From: Klebsiella grimontii
Lineage (GTDB): Bacteria > Pseudomonadota > Gammaproteobacteria > Enterobacterales > Enterobacteriaceae
NCBI RefSeq assembly: GCF_900200035.1
Contig: NZ_FZTC01000009.1
Coordinates: forward strand, 64,001-128,000
Reading direction: 5' to 3'
Length of the DNA: 64,000 nucleotides
In this document: positions 18,067-26,315 of the stretch, in pieces
How positions within the stretch are numbered: position 1 is the first letter of the stretch
Layout of the letters: every line of letters begins with the position of its first letter
The notes under the pieces: model-generated
Databases searched by the model: none
What the model saw: the letters and a program-made list of their open reading frames with translations, nothing else
Told to the model about the DNA's origin: nothing
Made by a program: the position numbers and the translations under genes

Positions 18067-18371
18067 GTCAAATACTCATTAAACGGTACGTTTTCGCATT
18101 GTATATCAATTTTATTCTATATTACTATCAATGGAAATTATGTAGACAGCATCAAGAAAATAAATTTTCCTGAAAGTGATGGGTAATTATTCATTAAACT
18201 AATTAATTGCTCATTGTAATCTTATATTCATGCCTGACGCGTAAGAATACAATGTGTGCCTGCGAGAGAAGTATCATGGCGATAGCGGGAAGGAGTCCTT
18301 AGTAAGAGTTTTAATCTGTTCGGTTTTAAATCACATATACCTGAAAATCGGTTCTGAAGAGAAATGACACT
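18067..18371. promoter_or_regulatory. Divergent promoter region of the LysR/AEC cluster
   Basis: This 305-base AT-rich region lies between the LysR gene and the operon it probably controls. It includes several LysR-compatible A/T-rich dyads (for example around 18185-18215) and GAAAAT / ATTTTC near 18155. No single operator can be singled out. Confidence 0.4.
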
Positions 18372-19310
18372 ATGACAAATAACAGTATTCTCTTAATTCT
18401 TGGTGCCATCTTACCTGTAATAGTAACCGTTTTGCTTGGTTACATCAGCGGTAAGCGAAAAGATTTTGCGTGGGAGCAGGCTGGCGCGATAAATAAACTC
18501 GTCATGCTCTATGCTCTCCCCCTTAGTATTTTTAGTAATATGGTGATGACCCCGCGTAGTATTGTTATGAATATGGGGCCCGTTGCCGCCGCGATTATCG
18601 TTGCGCTAATTGTAAGTTTTTTAATTCCATTGCTTGTTGCGCGTTATATCTGCAGGCGGGATCTCTCTTTAAGCACGCTGCAGGCGCTGGCGATTGGTTC
18701 TCCTGCCGTTCCTTTTATTGGGACATCGGTGCTGGCTTTTTTATTTGGCACGGTAAGCGCATCGCTGATTACGGTATCAAGCATTACGCAAAACGTTTTT
18801 CAACTTCCGCTGGTTATGATATTAATGTCGTATGCTTCCGGCGACAAAAATAATACATCGTTTATCTCTAGCGTGATTAATGCTATTAAACAGCCGGTAG
18901 TCTGGTCGCCGGTTCTGGCTCTTATTCTCGTGATAATGGATATCCATATTCCCGAGACCGTGGCCATGCCGTTAGGATTATTGGGTAAAGCAACCGGGGG
19001 ACTGGCGCTGTTCTCGGCGGGTATTGTGCTCTATGCGCGTAGTGTAGTGATTACGCTGCCTACTATTATTACCGTTATAGCCAGAAATATTATCGTTCCC
19101 GGACTGTGTTATTTCGCGCTGGTCGGCCTCGGTTTCTCAATGGAGCAAATTAAAGAAGTCGTATTGACGATGGCTATTCCAGTGGGATCGATTGCTATCA
19201 TTATTGCAATGCAATATAAAACGGGTGAACAAGAAATGGCCTCGACCATGGCGTTGAGTATTATTGCCTCGATCCTGACCATGGGTGGATTCATCCTGTT
19301 AACCTTTTAA
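18372..19310 (+). CDS. AEC-family transporter
   Basis: Predicted inner-membrane transporter of the auxin efflux carrier family, which in bacteria includes carriers for malonate, malate and similar carboxylates (MdcF type). The 312-residue product has about ten membrane spans in the 5+5 arrangement. The first half includes MLYALPLSIFSNMVM and the second KATGGLALFSAGIVLYARS, the conserved crossover region. The gene is first in a plus-strand run with the ThDP enzyme (30-base gap) and the alcohol dehydrogenase. By context it moves the enzyme's acid substrate or a product. The substrate cannot be read from the sequence. Confidence 0.85.
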   Translation: MTNNSILLILGAILPVIVTVLLGYISGKRKDFAWEQAGAINKLVMLYALPLSIFSNMVMTPRSIVMNMGPVAAAIIVALIVSFLIPLLVARYICRRDLSLSTLQALAIGSPAVPFIGTSVLAFLFGTVSASLITVSSITQNVFQLPLVMILMSYASGDKNNTSFISSVINAIKQPVVWSPVLALILVIMDIHIPETVAMPLGLLGKATGGLALFSAGIVLYARSVVITLPTIITVIARNIIVPGLCYFALVGLGFSMEQIKEVVLTMAIPVGSIAIIIAMQYKTGEQEMASTMALSIIASILTMGGFILLTF

Positions 19311-19339
19311 TTATGCAGATAGAATAATCAGGTGAGAAT

Positions 19340-21049
19340 ATGCAATTAATTAATATATCTGCCGCGGAAATGATATTATATCGTTTGCAGGCGCTTGGCG
19401 TTGAATTCATCTTTATCAATTCAGGAACGGATTATCCGCCGATGGTTGAGGCCTACTCTCGCTTAAAAAGCGAAGGGTGTTTGGTTCCTGAATTTGTTGT
19501 TTGCCCGCATGAAAACGCCGCGATTGGCATGGCCCATGGATACTATCTGGCAACCGGTAAAGTGCAAGCTGTGATGGTGCATACGAATGTCGGGTTGGCT
19601 AATGCCGCATGCGGGATTATTAATCTTGCCAATAGTAATATACCGGTAATCATTTTTGGCGGGCGCACGCCCATCAGTGAACATTCTCATTTCGGCTGTC
19701 GGAATACGCCTATCGGCTATGGCCAGGAAATGCGCGATCAGGCCGCGCTGGTTCGTGAATCGGTTAAATGGGATTTTGAATTGCGTTATGCCGATCAGGC
19801 CGGGGAACATGTCGATCGCGCCTGGGCGATTGCGAACTCTTTGCCCAAAGGACCGGTTTATTTAAGCTTGCCACGCGAGCCTTTGTGCGAAACTTTTGCC
19901 ACCGACTCGGCCGCCCTGAACTGCCGCCCCTCCCAGCAGCCGATAAGTTTTTCCCCGGCTCCGGACTCGCTGTCAATGGCTGCCACGCTGATTGCCAACG
20001 CCAGGCACCCGGTTATCTTCTCGCAAAGAGGCGCAAGGACCCGGCAAGCCTTCGACCTGATTAGCACCTTCGTCGAACAGTGGGCGATTCCGGTGGTGGA
20101 ATATTGGGGGACCGAGGTGACCATTTCCGCTGCCCATCCGATGTATGCCGGCAATGAGCCAGCTTACTGGTTGTCAAAAGCGGATGTGGTCATCGTCATT
20201 GACTCGCAGGCGCCCTGGATGATTGAGAGTATGAACGTTAATCCGGACTGCAAGGTTATTCAAATTGGTCCCGACCCGCTCTTCTCACGCTACCCGGTTC
20301 GCGGGTATCAATCTGATGTTAACCTGGCTGGTGAAACGGATACGATATTCAAATTACTGGATAATGCATTAAAACCTTATCTGGAGGAGAAAAGCGCGAG
20401 CGTCGAGGAGCGCTATTCCCATGTCGCTGCGCATAATAAAAAAGAAAGAACCACAAGAGATAACGTTGTTGATTCCGCAAACGCAGGGCCTATCGGCAAG
20501 CCATGGTTAAGCTATTGTCTGGGAGCGCTGGCTAATAAATACAACGGTAAAATCACATCTGAATTAACCACATTACCGCAGTTCGCCAACTTCATTCAGC
20601 CGGAAAGCTATTATCAGGAAGCACTCTCCGGCGGACTGGGTGAAGCATTCCCTATCGCCCTGGGATTACAGCTAGCCAATCGCGATGAATTAGTGATCGC
20701 CGCCGTTGGCGATGGTTCTTATCTGTTTTCCAATCCCGCGGTATGCCATCACATTGCCGAGGTAATGAAGCTTCCCGTGCTGGTTGTCGTTGGCAATAAC
20801 GCTGGATGGGGCGCGGTGGCCGGTGGAACGCTGGCGCTATATCCGGACGGCTATGCGGCGAAAATGGATAAGGTTCCGGCGACATCATTTACGTTATCGC
20901 CCGATCTGGCAGCTATCGCTGCATCAAGCCGCGCGGCCGCGATGAAGGTAGATCGCGCTGAGGACTTACTCGATACCCTGGAGGAAGCCGTCAATATTAT
21001 TCGTACTCAGAAGCGTTCGGTGCTGGTTGACGTCATTCTCGGGAAATAA
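19340..21049 (+). CDS. ThDP-dependent 2-oxoacid decarboxylase-like enzyme (benzoylformate decarboxylase/acetolactate synthase superfamily)
   Basis: The 569-residue product has the three-domain fold of ThDP enzymes. The N-terminal Pyr domain carries the cofactor-activating glutamate, E58 in VCPHENAAIG. A His at position 81 (MVHTNVG) stands where benzoylformate decarboxylase has its catalytic H70 and acetolactate synthase does not. The central domain lies at about 200-345. The C-terminal PP domain has the ThDP/Mg signature GDGS (457-460) to NN (486-487). This favours a decarboxylase acting on a 2-oxo acid over acetolactate synthase, but the substrate is unknown. The gene sits between a carboxylate-type transporter and an aryl-alcohol-type dehydrogenase. 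The ribosome site is AGGTGAG. It is not ilvB-like in context: no small subunit is present. Confidence 0.82.
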   Translation: MQLINISAAEMILYRLQALGVEFIFINSGTDYPPMVEAYSRLKSEGCLVPEFVVCPHENAAIGMAHGYYLATGKVQAVMVHTNVGLANAACGIINLANSNIPVIIFGGRTPISEHSHFGCRNTPIGYGQEMRDQAALVRESVKWDFELRYADQAGEHVDRAWAIANSLPKGPVYLSLPREPLCETFATDSAALNCRPSQQPISFSPAPDSLSMAATLIANARHPVIFSQRGARTRQAFDLISTFVEQWAIPVVEYWGTEVTISAAHPMYAGNEPAYWLSKADVVIVIDSQAPWMIESMNVNPDCKVIQIGPDPLFSRYPVRGYQSDVNLAGETDTIFKLLDNALKPYLEEKSASVEERYSHVAAHNKKERTTRDNVVDSANAGPIGKPWLSYCLGALANKYNGKITSELTTLPQFANFIQPESYYQEALSGGLGEAFPIALGLQLANRDELVIAAVGDGSYLFSNPAVCHHIAEVMKLPVLVVVGNNAGWGAVAGGTLALYPDGYAAKMDKVPATSFTLSPDLAAIAASSRAAAMKVDRAEDLLDTLEEAVNIIRTQKRSVLVDVILGK

Positions 21050-21148
21050 TACCTGACTGGCGGCCGCCGCCTTGTTGCTGGCGGTGGTATGCCAGAGATG
21101 ACGACGCGTTCTCTTCTGGCTTTGGGGAAGGTTAATTAAGGAGATTGT

Positions 21149-22276
21149 ATGACCGAGCATTGCGCTTTACCGGGATCGTTTAAGGCTGCCGTTGTCCGTC
21201 AGCCGGGCGGCCCTTTTGAACTGGAAACCGTCCAGTTAAATTCGCTTCAGCCTCATGAGGTCGTTGTTCGTATCGTGGCGACGGGGATGTGCCATACCGA
21301 TATGGTTGCCCGCGATCGGCTCTATCCGATCCCGCAGCCTATCGTGCTGGGCCATGAAGGGGCAGGAGTGGTGGAGGCCGTCGGGGCGGAAGTACAAAAA
21401 GTGGTCCCCGGCGATCATGTCGTACTGACATTTTTATCCTGCGGCGCTTGCCGTCCTTGTCTTGAGGGCGTGCCGGCCAGTTGTCAAAACTTTAATGCCC
21501 TGAATTTTTCCGGCCAGCGTAGTGATGGCAGCCATGCGCTATGCCACCATGGCAACCAAACGCTGCACGATCGCTTTTTCGGCCAGTCATCTTTCGCCGC
21601 GTTCTCCGTGGTCGATCAGCGTAATCTTGTTAAGGTTCGCCCGGATGCGCCGCTGGAGCTGCTTGGGCCGTTGGGTTGCGGTATCCAGACCGGCGCCGGA
21701 GCGGTGTTGAATGCATTAAAAGTAGCAGCCGGAAGCTCTTTTGCCGCCTTTGGCGGCGGAACGGTGGGATTAAGCGGCGTCATGGCTGCCTACGTCGCCG
21801 GGGCAACAACTATCATCGTCATTGACGTGGTTGAGGAGCGCCTGGCATTAGCGCGTGAGCTGGGTGCAACGCATGTGATTAACAGTAAGAAAGAAGATCC
21901 CGTTGAAGCTATCCGGCATATCACTGGCGATGGCGTTGACTTTAGCCTGGAGTCTACCGGGCGGCCTGAGATTGTCCGCGCCGCCGTTGAGGCGCTACGC
22001 CCACGTGGTATGTGCGGTATTGTCGGCGCCTCAAAAACCGGGACCACGTTCGCGCTGGATATGAATGATGTGATGCAAAACTGCAAGGTATTGCGCGGCA
22101 TCGTTGAGGGCGACAGCATCCCGGATATATTTATCCCGCAGCTGGTAGAGCTGTATGTGCAAGGGCGTTTCCCCATTGATAAGCTGATACGTTTTTATCC
22201 CTTCGAGGAGATTAACCAGGCTGCTCACGATAGCGAGTGTGGGAAAACCATTAAACCCGTTATTCGAATCGGATAA
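21149..22276 (+). CDS. Zinc-dependent alcohol dehydrogenase, aryl/benzyl-alcohol type
   Basis: Medium-chain NAD(P)-dependent dehydrogenase, 375 residues. Catalytic zinc ligands are visible as C48 (GMCHTD), H69 (GHEGAG) and C177 (LGCGIQTGAG); structural zinc ligands as C98, C101, C104 and C112. The Rossmann motif GGGTVG begins at about 202, and the acidic residue after the second strand (VIDVVEE) suggests NAD. The LNFSGQRSDGS segment resembles benzyl-alcohol dehydrogenases (XylB/AreB type). It probably interconverts an aldehyde, formed by the upstream ThDP enzyme, and the alcohol. The ribosome site AAGGAG is strong. About 100 bases separate it from the ThDP gene. Confidence 0.87.
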   Translation: MTEHCALPGSFKAAVVRQPGGPFELETVQLNSLQPHEVVVRIVATGMCHTDMVARDRLYPIPQPIVLGHEGAGVVEAVGAEVQKVVPGDHVVLTFLSCGACRPCLEGVPASCQNFNALNFSGQRSDGSHALCHHGNQTLHDRFFGQSSFAAFSVVDQRNLVKVRPDAPLELLGPLGCGIQTGAGAVLNALKVAAGSSFAAFGGGTVGLSGVMAAYVAGATTIIVIDVVEERLALARELGATHVINSKKEDPVEAIRHITGDGVDFSLESTGRPEIVRAAVEALRPRGMCGIVGASKTGTTFALDMNDVMQNCKVLRGIVEGDSIPDIFIPQLVELYVQGRFPIDKLIRFYPFEEINQAAHDSECGKTIKPVIRIG

Positions 22277-22290
22277 AGGCAGGCTAGCGC

Positions 22291-22325
22291 AGCATACCTG
22301 CCGAGCTTTTGGCGAAAGGTATGCT
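22291..22325. terminator. Hairpin between convergent ADH and LysR genes
   Basis: A perfect 9-bp inverted repeat (AGCATACCT / AGGTATGCT) with a 17-base loop lies in the 60 bases between the two convergent stop codons. It lacks a T tract, so it may be a weak or factor-assisted terminator. Confidence 0.45.
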
Positions 22326-22336
22326 TCCCACAAGAT

Positions 22337-23233
22337 CTATCCAGCGATATCGTCGCTCAACCAAAATGCCTTACTACATTCCAGCCACGCCCGCGCGCTG
22401 TGCGACATATACACGCCTTCCCGCCAAATCATTCCCAGCTCCCAGCGCAGCTCGCTCTGTAATGGGATCCAGCAAAAGCTCCGCGGGTCGAGACGCTGGC
22501 AAATCGGTTCCGGCAAAATCGCAACGCCAATCCCTGTCTGCACCATGGCGGCCAGAAAATCCCACTGTCCGCTGCGCACGGCGATGCTCGGCTTGACGTC
22601 ATGTTGAGCAAATAGCCGCATCAGCTGCTGGCTGAGGGCGAAATCCTCGTTGTAAATCACCAGCGGATACGCGGCGAGCGCTTCTGGCGACAATGACGCA
22701 ATGCTTTCCCACTGCGCCGTCCTCGGCGTCAGCACGCAGAGCGGATGGCTGAACAGAGATAGCGTGGTCAGGCCGCTGGCCTCGTCAACCGGGAGCGCCG
22801 TCATGGCTAAATCCAGCTCGCCGTTGCTTACCGCTTGCTGCACGGTCAGCCCGCCAAATTCGGCGATTTTCAGTTCGACGCCCGCATAGCGCTGGCGAAA
22901 GCGGCTAATTGGTTCAGCCATCAGCATCCCGACCATCGGTGGGATGCCGAGGCGCAGCACGCCTTTATGCAGATGATTTATATCGCTTAGCTCCGACTCC
23001 AGCTGATGAAATTCGCCAAGAATAGCCTGCCCGCGCTCGAAAACCACCCTTCCGGTATCGGTCAGCAGCAGCCTGCGCCCGTCGCGGATCAGCAGGGTGC
23101 AGCTCAGCTCATCTTCCAGATTTTTTAGCATTTTGCTGATGGTGGGTTGCGTGACGAATAGTTTTTCCGCCGCGCGGGTAAAGCTTTGCTGGCGAACGAC
23201 CTCGACAAAATAGCGCAGCGTTCGAATATCCAT
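22337..23233 (-). CDS. LysR-family regulator divergent from the CidA/LrgA-LrgB pair
   Basis: LysR-type regulator, 298 residues. The winged helix-turn-helix (1-62) has FTRAAEKLFVTQPTISKMLKNLEDEL and the effector domain spans about 90-290. It is divergent from the cidA/lrgA-like gene with a 103-base gap. This is the layout of CidR-type regulators, which in Gram-positive bacteria sense acetate or pyruvate metabolism and activate cidAB. The ribosome site AGGGAA precedes the ATG. By neighbourhood it controls the two membrane genes rather than the alcohol dehydrogenase cluster, with which it is convergent. Confidence 0.88.
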   Translation of the reverse strand: MDIRTLRYFVEVVRQQSFTRAAEKLFVTQPTISKMLKNLEDELSCTLLIRDGRRLLLTDTGRVVFERGQAILGEFHQLESELSDINHLHKGVLRLGIPPMVGMLMAEPISRFRQRYAGVELKIAEFGGLTVQQAVSNGELDLAMTALPVDEASGLTTLSLFSHPLCVLTPRTAQWESIASLSPEALAAYPLVIYNEDFALSQQLMRLFAQHDVKPSIAVRSGQWDFLAAMVQTGIGVAILPEPICQRLDPRSFCWIPLQSELRWELGMIWREGVYMSHSARAWLECSKAFWLSDDIAG

Positions 23234-23336
23234 AATTATTCCCTGAGACTATACCTGTGATGATTTTAATTCATTTCTGCCGGGGCTGGCGGCTCTCTAT
23301 ACTACCCGCCTGTCTTCTTTTTATGGAATGCCGCTC

Positions 23337-23747
23337 ATGGCCTTTGCGCTGGCTCGCGTGACGCCTTGTATTATGCAACGCCTGCAGGTACCGGTTCAGG
23401 TCCTGATCTACGCCGGAGTGTTTGTCTGCGCTGAATATTTAGTTAACTGGCTGCATCTGCCGCTTCCGGCGAATCTGGTCGGCATGCTGATGCTGCTGGC
23501 GCTGATTGTTTGCCGCATTATCCCCCTAAACTGGGTACGGGCCGGCGCCCGCTGGCTGTTGGCGGAGATGCTGCTGTTTTTCGTGCCGGCGGTGGTGGCG
23601 GTCGTTAACTACGCGCAGTTGCTGATGGTTGATGGCTGGCGCATCTTTCTGGTGATTGGCTTAAGTACCATGATGGTGCTGGGCGCAACGGCGTGGGTGG
23701 TTGATAAAGTATATCGCTATGAAGTGAGTAGGATGAAACATGAGTGA
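23337..23747 (+). CDS. CidA/LrgA family holin-like membrane protein
   Basis: Small inner-membrane protein of the CidA/LrgA family, about 136 residues with four predicted membrane spans. The family signature around PLPANLVGMLMLLALI is clear. Family members form holin-like oligomers and act with LrgB/CidB in murein hydrolase control or in metabolite (pyruvate, by-product) transport. The ATG at 23337 is preferred because GGA lies 9 bases upstream; an ATG at 23328 would add three residues but has no spacing to a ribosome site. The last 8 bases overlap the lrgB-like gene, so the two are translationally coupled. Confidence 0.88.
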   Translation: MAFALARVTPCIMQRLQVPVQVLIYAGVFVCAEYLVNWLHLPLPANLVGMLMLLALIVCRIIPLNWVRAGARWLLAEMLLFFVPAVVAVVNYAQLLMVDGWRIFLVIGLSTMMVLGATAWVVDKVYRYEVSRMKHE

Positions 23748-24429
23748 TTTTCAGCTAAGCGTCCTGTGTCTTCTGGTCACGCTAGGCCTCTATTTTTCCA
23801 ACAAGCGGCTTTATCGTCGCTTCCATAAACTGCCCTTGATGCCGCTAGTTTTTACCCCGATTCTGCTGGTCATATTGCTGATTTTCGGTCATATCTCTTA
23901 TCAATGCTATATGGGAGAGGCCCACTGGCTGCTGTGGCTTCTGGGGCCGGCGACGATCGCTTTTGCCGTACCGGTGTATGACAATCTGGCGATCATTAAG
24001 CGCCACTGGATGTCGCTGACTGCCGGAGTGACGACCGCATCGGTTGTCGCGGTCACCAGTTCGGTGTGGCTGGCGCGACTGTTTACCTTGCCCGATGAGA
24101 TCCAGCGCAGCCTGGCGGTACGTTCGGTTACCACGCCCTTCGCGCTGGCGGCAGCCAAACCGCTGGGCGGCCAGCCTGATTTAGTCGCTCTGTTTGTCGT
24201 GGTTACCGGGGTATTTGGCATGGCGGTGGGCGATGTGCTGTTTCTGCGTCTTTCTATCCGCGAGGGGATGGCCAAAGGGGCAGGGTTTGGCGCGGCATCG
24301 CACGGCGCTGGTACCGCGCGTTCTTATGAACTGGGGCCGCAGGAGGGTGTCATCGCCAGCCTGGTGATGATGCTTTCCGGGGTAGTCATGGTGCTGGCGG
24401 CGCCGTTGGTACGCTGGGCGCTGTTCTGA
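23740..24429 (+). CDS. LrgB/CidB family membrane protein
   Basis: Partner of the preceding LrgA-like protein, 229 residues with about six or seven membrane spans. The conserved family regions SVTTPFALAAAKPLGG (about 128-143) and GAASHGAGTARSYELGPQEG (about 185-204) are present. The pair resembles YohJ-YohK of E. coli and CidAB/LrgAB of Gram-positives. It is likely an operon of two, controlled by the divergent LysR gene. Function in Gram-negatives is uncertain (murein hydrolase modulation or small-acid transport). Confidence 0.9.
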   Translation: MSDFQLSVLCLLVTLGLYFSNKRLYRRFHKLPLMPLVFTPILLVILLIFGHISYQCYMGEAHWLLWLLGPATIAFAVPVYDNLAIIKRHWMSLTAGVTTASVVAVTSSVWLARLFTLPDEIQRSLAVRSVTTPFALAAAKPLGGQPDLVALFVVVTGVFGMAVGDVLFLRLSIREGMAKGAGFGAASHGAGTARSYELGPQEGVIASLVMMLSGVVMVLAAPLVRWALF

Positions 24430-25036
24430 CATCATTGAGCTCTTTTTGGCAGATGAGCCTGATGAGGGGTGATTTTTTGAATGCTTCTAATGACGAAGTT
24501 TAGCACTATGCGTTATTTTTCTTTTAGCGGTAATAATTCAATCAGTTGCGTGGATGATAGCATTTGGATGCGCTGGTGTTTTATTCTTAAATGTGTTCAC
24601 GAATATTCTTAATGACTTTACGTTTTATTTGTAACTAAATGTGTCATTTTTGAAGGCATTTATTTGTTATTTGAATTTATATTAATTGTGATATTTTTTA
24701 TGTGAATATGTGAGATTTATAATCACCTGATTTTATTTGATTATTTTTAAATTATATTTAATGGTTATTAATGTGAACTATTTATGATCCTGAAGGACAC
24801 CTTATCTCATTCTTGAGGATTTCCCTGCGTTGAGTTATATTTGGGCTGTGAGCTTTTATTAATGAATGGATTCATGTGGAAGTAAAGCTCTTGTATTTTA
24901 GTGAATATAATGCAAGCGATTCATTCCCCTAAAATATACCGACGGTAGTTAAGTTGGTATCCAATCTCATTCGCTAATATATGCCCATAAACAATTGATG
25001 GATTGATTGTTCATCTGGATAAATAGGGGAATACAA
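24430..25036. other. AT-rich leader region upstream of the fimbrial operon
   Basis: This 607-base stretch is strongly AT-rich and has no plausible gene. It should contain the fimbrial promoter. I searched by eye for a fimS-like invertible segment with flanking inverted repeats and a nearby recombinase gene and saw neither, so phase variation by inversion is not supported. Confidence 0.5.
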
Positions 25037-25573
25037 ATGAAAACCAATGTGAAAACGTTAGCTAAAATCCTGGCCTTATCTGCAGGATGCTCTCTGGTTG
25101 CAATGTCTCATGCGGATAACACCATAAAGTTCACCGGAACCGTTGCCGATACGACTTGTACCGCTACTATCGATAATGGCGTTACAGCTATTGAAATGGG
25201 CACTGTTTCGGTAGCAGATTTAAAAGCTAACACCTATAGCGCAGCAAAGAGTTTCTCTTTCACTTTGACCGGCTGCCCTACGGATGCTGGTGCACTGACT
25301 AAAGCCAAAATTACCTTTGGTGGTGAAGCAGATTCTTACAATAGTGATTATTTTAAAAACCAGGCTTCAGTGTCTCCAGCTACCAATGTTGCTGTCGCTA
25401 TTTTTGATAACGCCGGAAATTTACAGAAGAACAATACCGAAGGTTCTGATGTGGATATTTCCACTGGCGAAGCCACCGTTCCGTTTACCGTAAAAATGGC
25501 TAAGTCTGGCGCCGCCGACCCAACTAAAGGTCCGGTAAGTACAACAGTAACTTATAACGTCACCTATTATTGA
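25037..25573 (+). CDS. Fimbrial major subunit (type 1 pilin family)
   Basis: Predicted structural pilin of a chaperone-usher fimbria, 178 residues from ATG 25037 (ribosome site AGGGGA). A signal peptide ends at about residue 24 (SHA/DN). The mature protein has the pilin disulfide pair (C in DTTCTATI and in LTGCPTD) and the C-terminal penultimate-tyrosine motif VTYNVTYY used for donor-strand exchange with the chaperone. A longer in-frame start at 25007 is unlikely. It is first of five genes in one orientation, and an attenuator-like hairpin follows it, which fits higher expression of the major subunit. Confidence 0.9.
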   Translation: MKTNVKTLAKILALSAGCSLVAMSHADNTIKFTGTVADTTCTATIDNGVTAIEMGTVSVADLKANTYSAAKSFSFTLTGCPTDAGALTKAKITFGGEADSYNSDYFKNQASVSPATNVAVAIFDNAGNLQKNNTEGSDVDISTGEATVPFTVKMAKSGAADPTKGPVSTTVTYNVTYY

Positions 25574-25592
25574 TTAAGTGATAAATACATAA

Positions 25593-25618
25593 AGGGAAAG
25601 CAACTGCTTTCCCTGTTT
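25593..25618 (+). terminator. Attenuator-like hairpin after the major pilin gene
   Basis: A perfect 9-bp stem (AGGGAAAGC / GCTTTCCCT) with a 4-base loop and GTTT after it lies between the pilin and chaperone genes. A weak terminator here would lower transcription of the assembly genes relative to the pilin. Confidence 0.65.
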
Positions 25619-25628
25619 GGACACGGTT

Positions 25629-26315
25629 ATGAACAGATTATTATGCTTTGTCTTATTTTTTTTCTGCATTTCAGTATCGCAGGCGAGCGTGGTCGTTGGC
25701 GGTACGCGAGTTATTTTCGATGGAACAAAAAAGACCACGACGGTATCTGTTCAAAATAAAGATAATGTAACAAATATAGTGCAATCCTGGATCTCTATCG
25801 TTGATGATACCTCACCTGCGAAAGATTCATTTATTACTACCCCCCCTCTGTTCAGATTGAAAGCGGGCGAGCAGGGGTTTGTTCGCATTCTCCGCTCGGG
25901 TAAACCCCTACCGGAAGATCGGGAATCTATGTTTTGGCTCAACGTTAAAGGGATTCCGGCCATGGACAACGAACCAGACAAAAACATGGTGCAATTTGCA
26001 ATTAATTCCCGGATTAAGCTTATTTATCGGCCCGCAGCCCTAAAAAACGCGATTCCGGAAAATTTCTCTGAAAAACTGCAGTGGTCCAGTGAAGGAAGAG
26101 AAATCAAGGTGAAAAATAACTCTCCATTATATATGAATTTCTCCGCAATTTATATTAATGGCAAGGCGCTACCTGAGGCGTGGTTTGTCGCTCCTTATTC
26201 AACAATAAAAATACCGGTAGCAAGTGCAACTTCGTCTGGGAAAAGAGAAGTCACATGGAGTGTGATCAATGATTATGGTATGTCAGGGCCGAAATATACC
26301 GCCATCATCCAATAA
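25629..26315 (+). CDS. Fimbrial periplasmic chaperone (PapD/FimC family)
   Basis: Periplasmic chaperone that folds and caps pilin subunits, about 228 residues from ATG 25629. It has a signal peptide (to about SQA/SV) and two Ig-like domains. The FGL/FGS-type F1-G1 region includes the conserved FWLNVKGIP motif and SRIKLIYRP; the lysine of IKLIYRP anchors the subunit carboxylate. An in-frame TTG at 25617 is a poorer start. The 3' end overlaps the usher frame by 47 bases. Confidence 0.9.
   Translation: MNRLLCFVLFFFCISVSQASVVVGGTRVIFDGTKKTTTVSVQNKDNVTNIVQSWISIVDDTSPAKDSFITTPPLFRLKAGEQGFVRILRSGKPLPEDRESMFWLNVKGIPAMDNEPDKNMVQFAINSRIKLIYRPAALKNAIPENFSEKLQWSSEGREIKVKNNSPLYMNFSAIYINGKALPEAWFVAPYSTIKIPVASATSSGKREVTWSVINDYGMSGPKYTAIIQ

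Noticed and set aside
24430-25036. Invertible fimS-like promoter element before the fimbrial operon
   Set aside because: No pair of flanking inverted repeats was found by eye and no tyrosine recombinase gene is present in the window.
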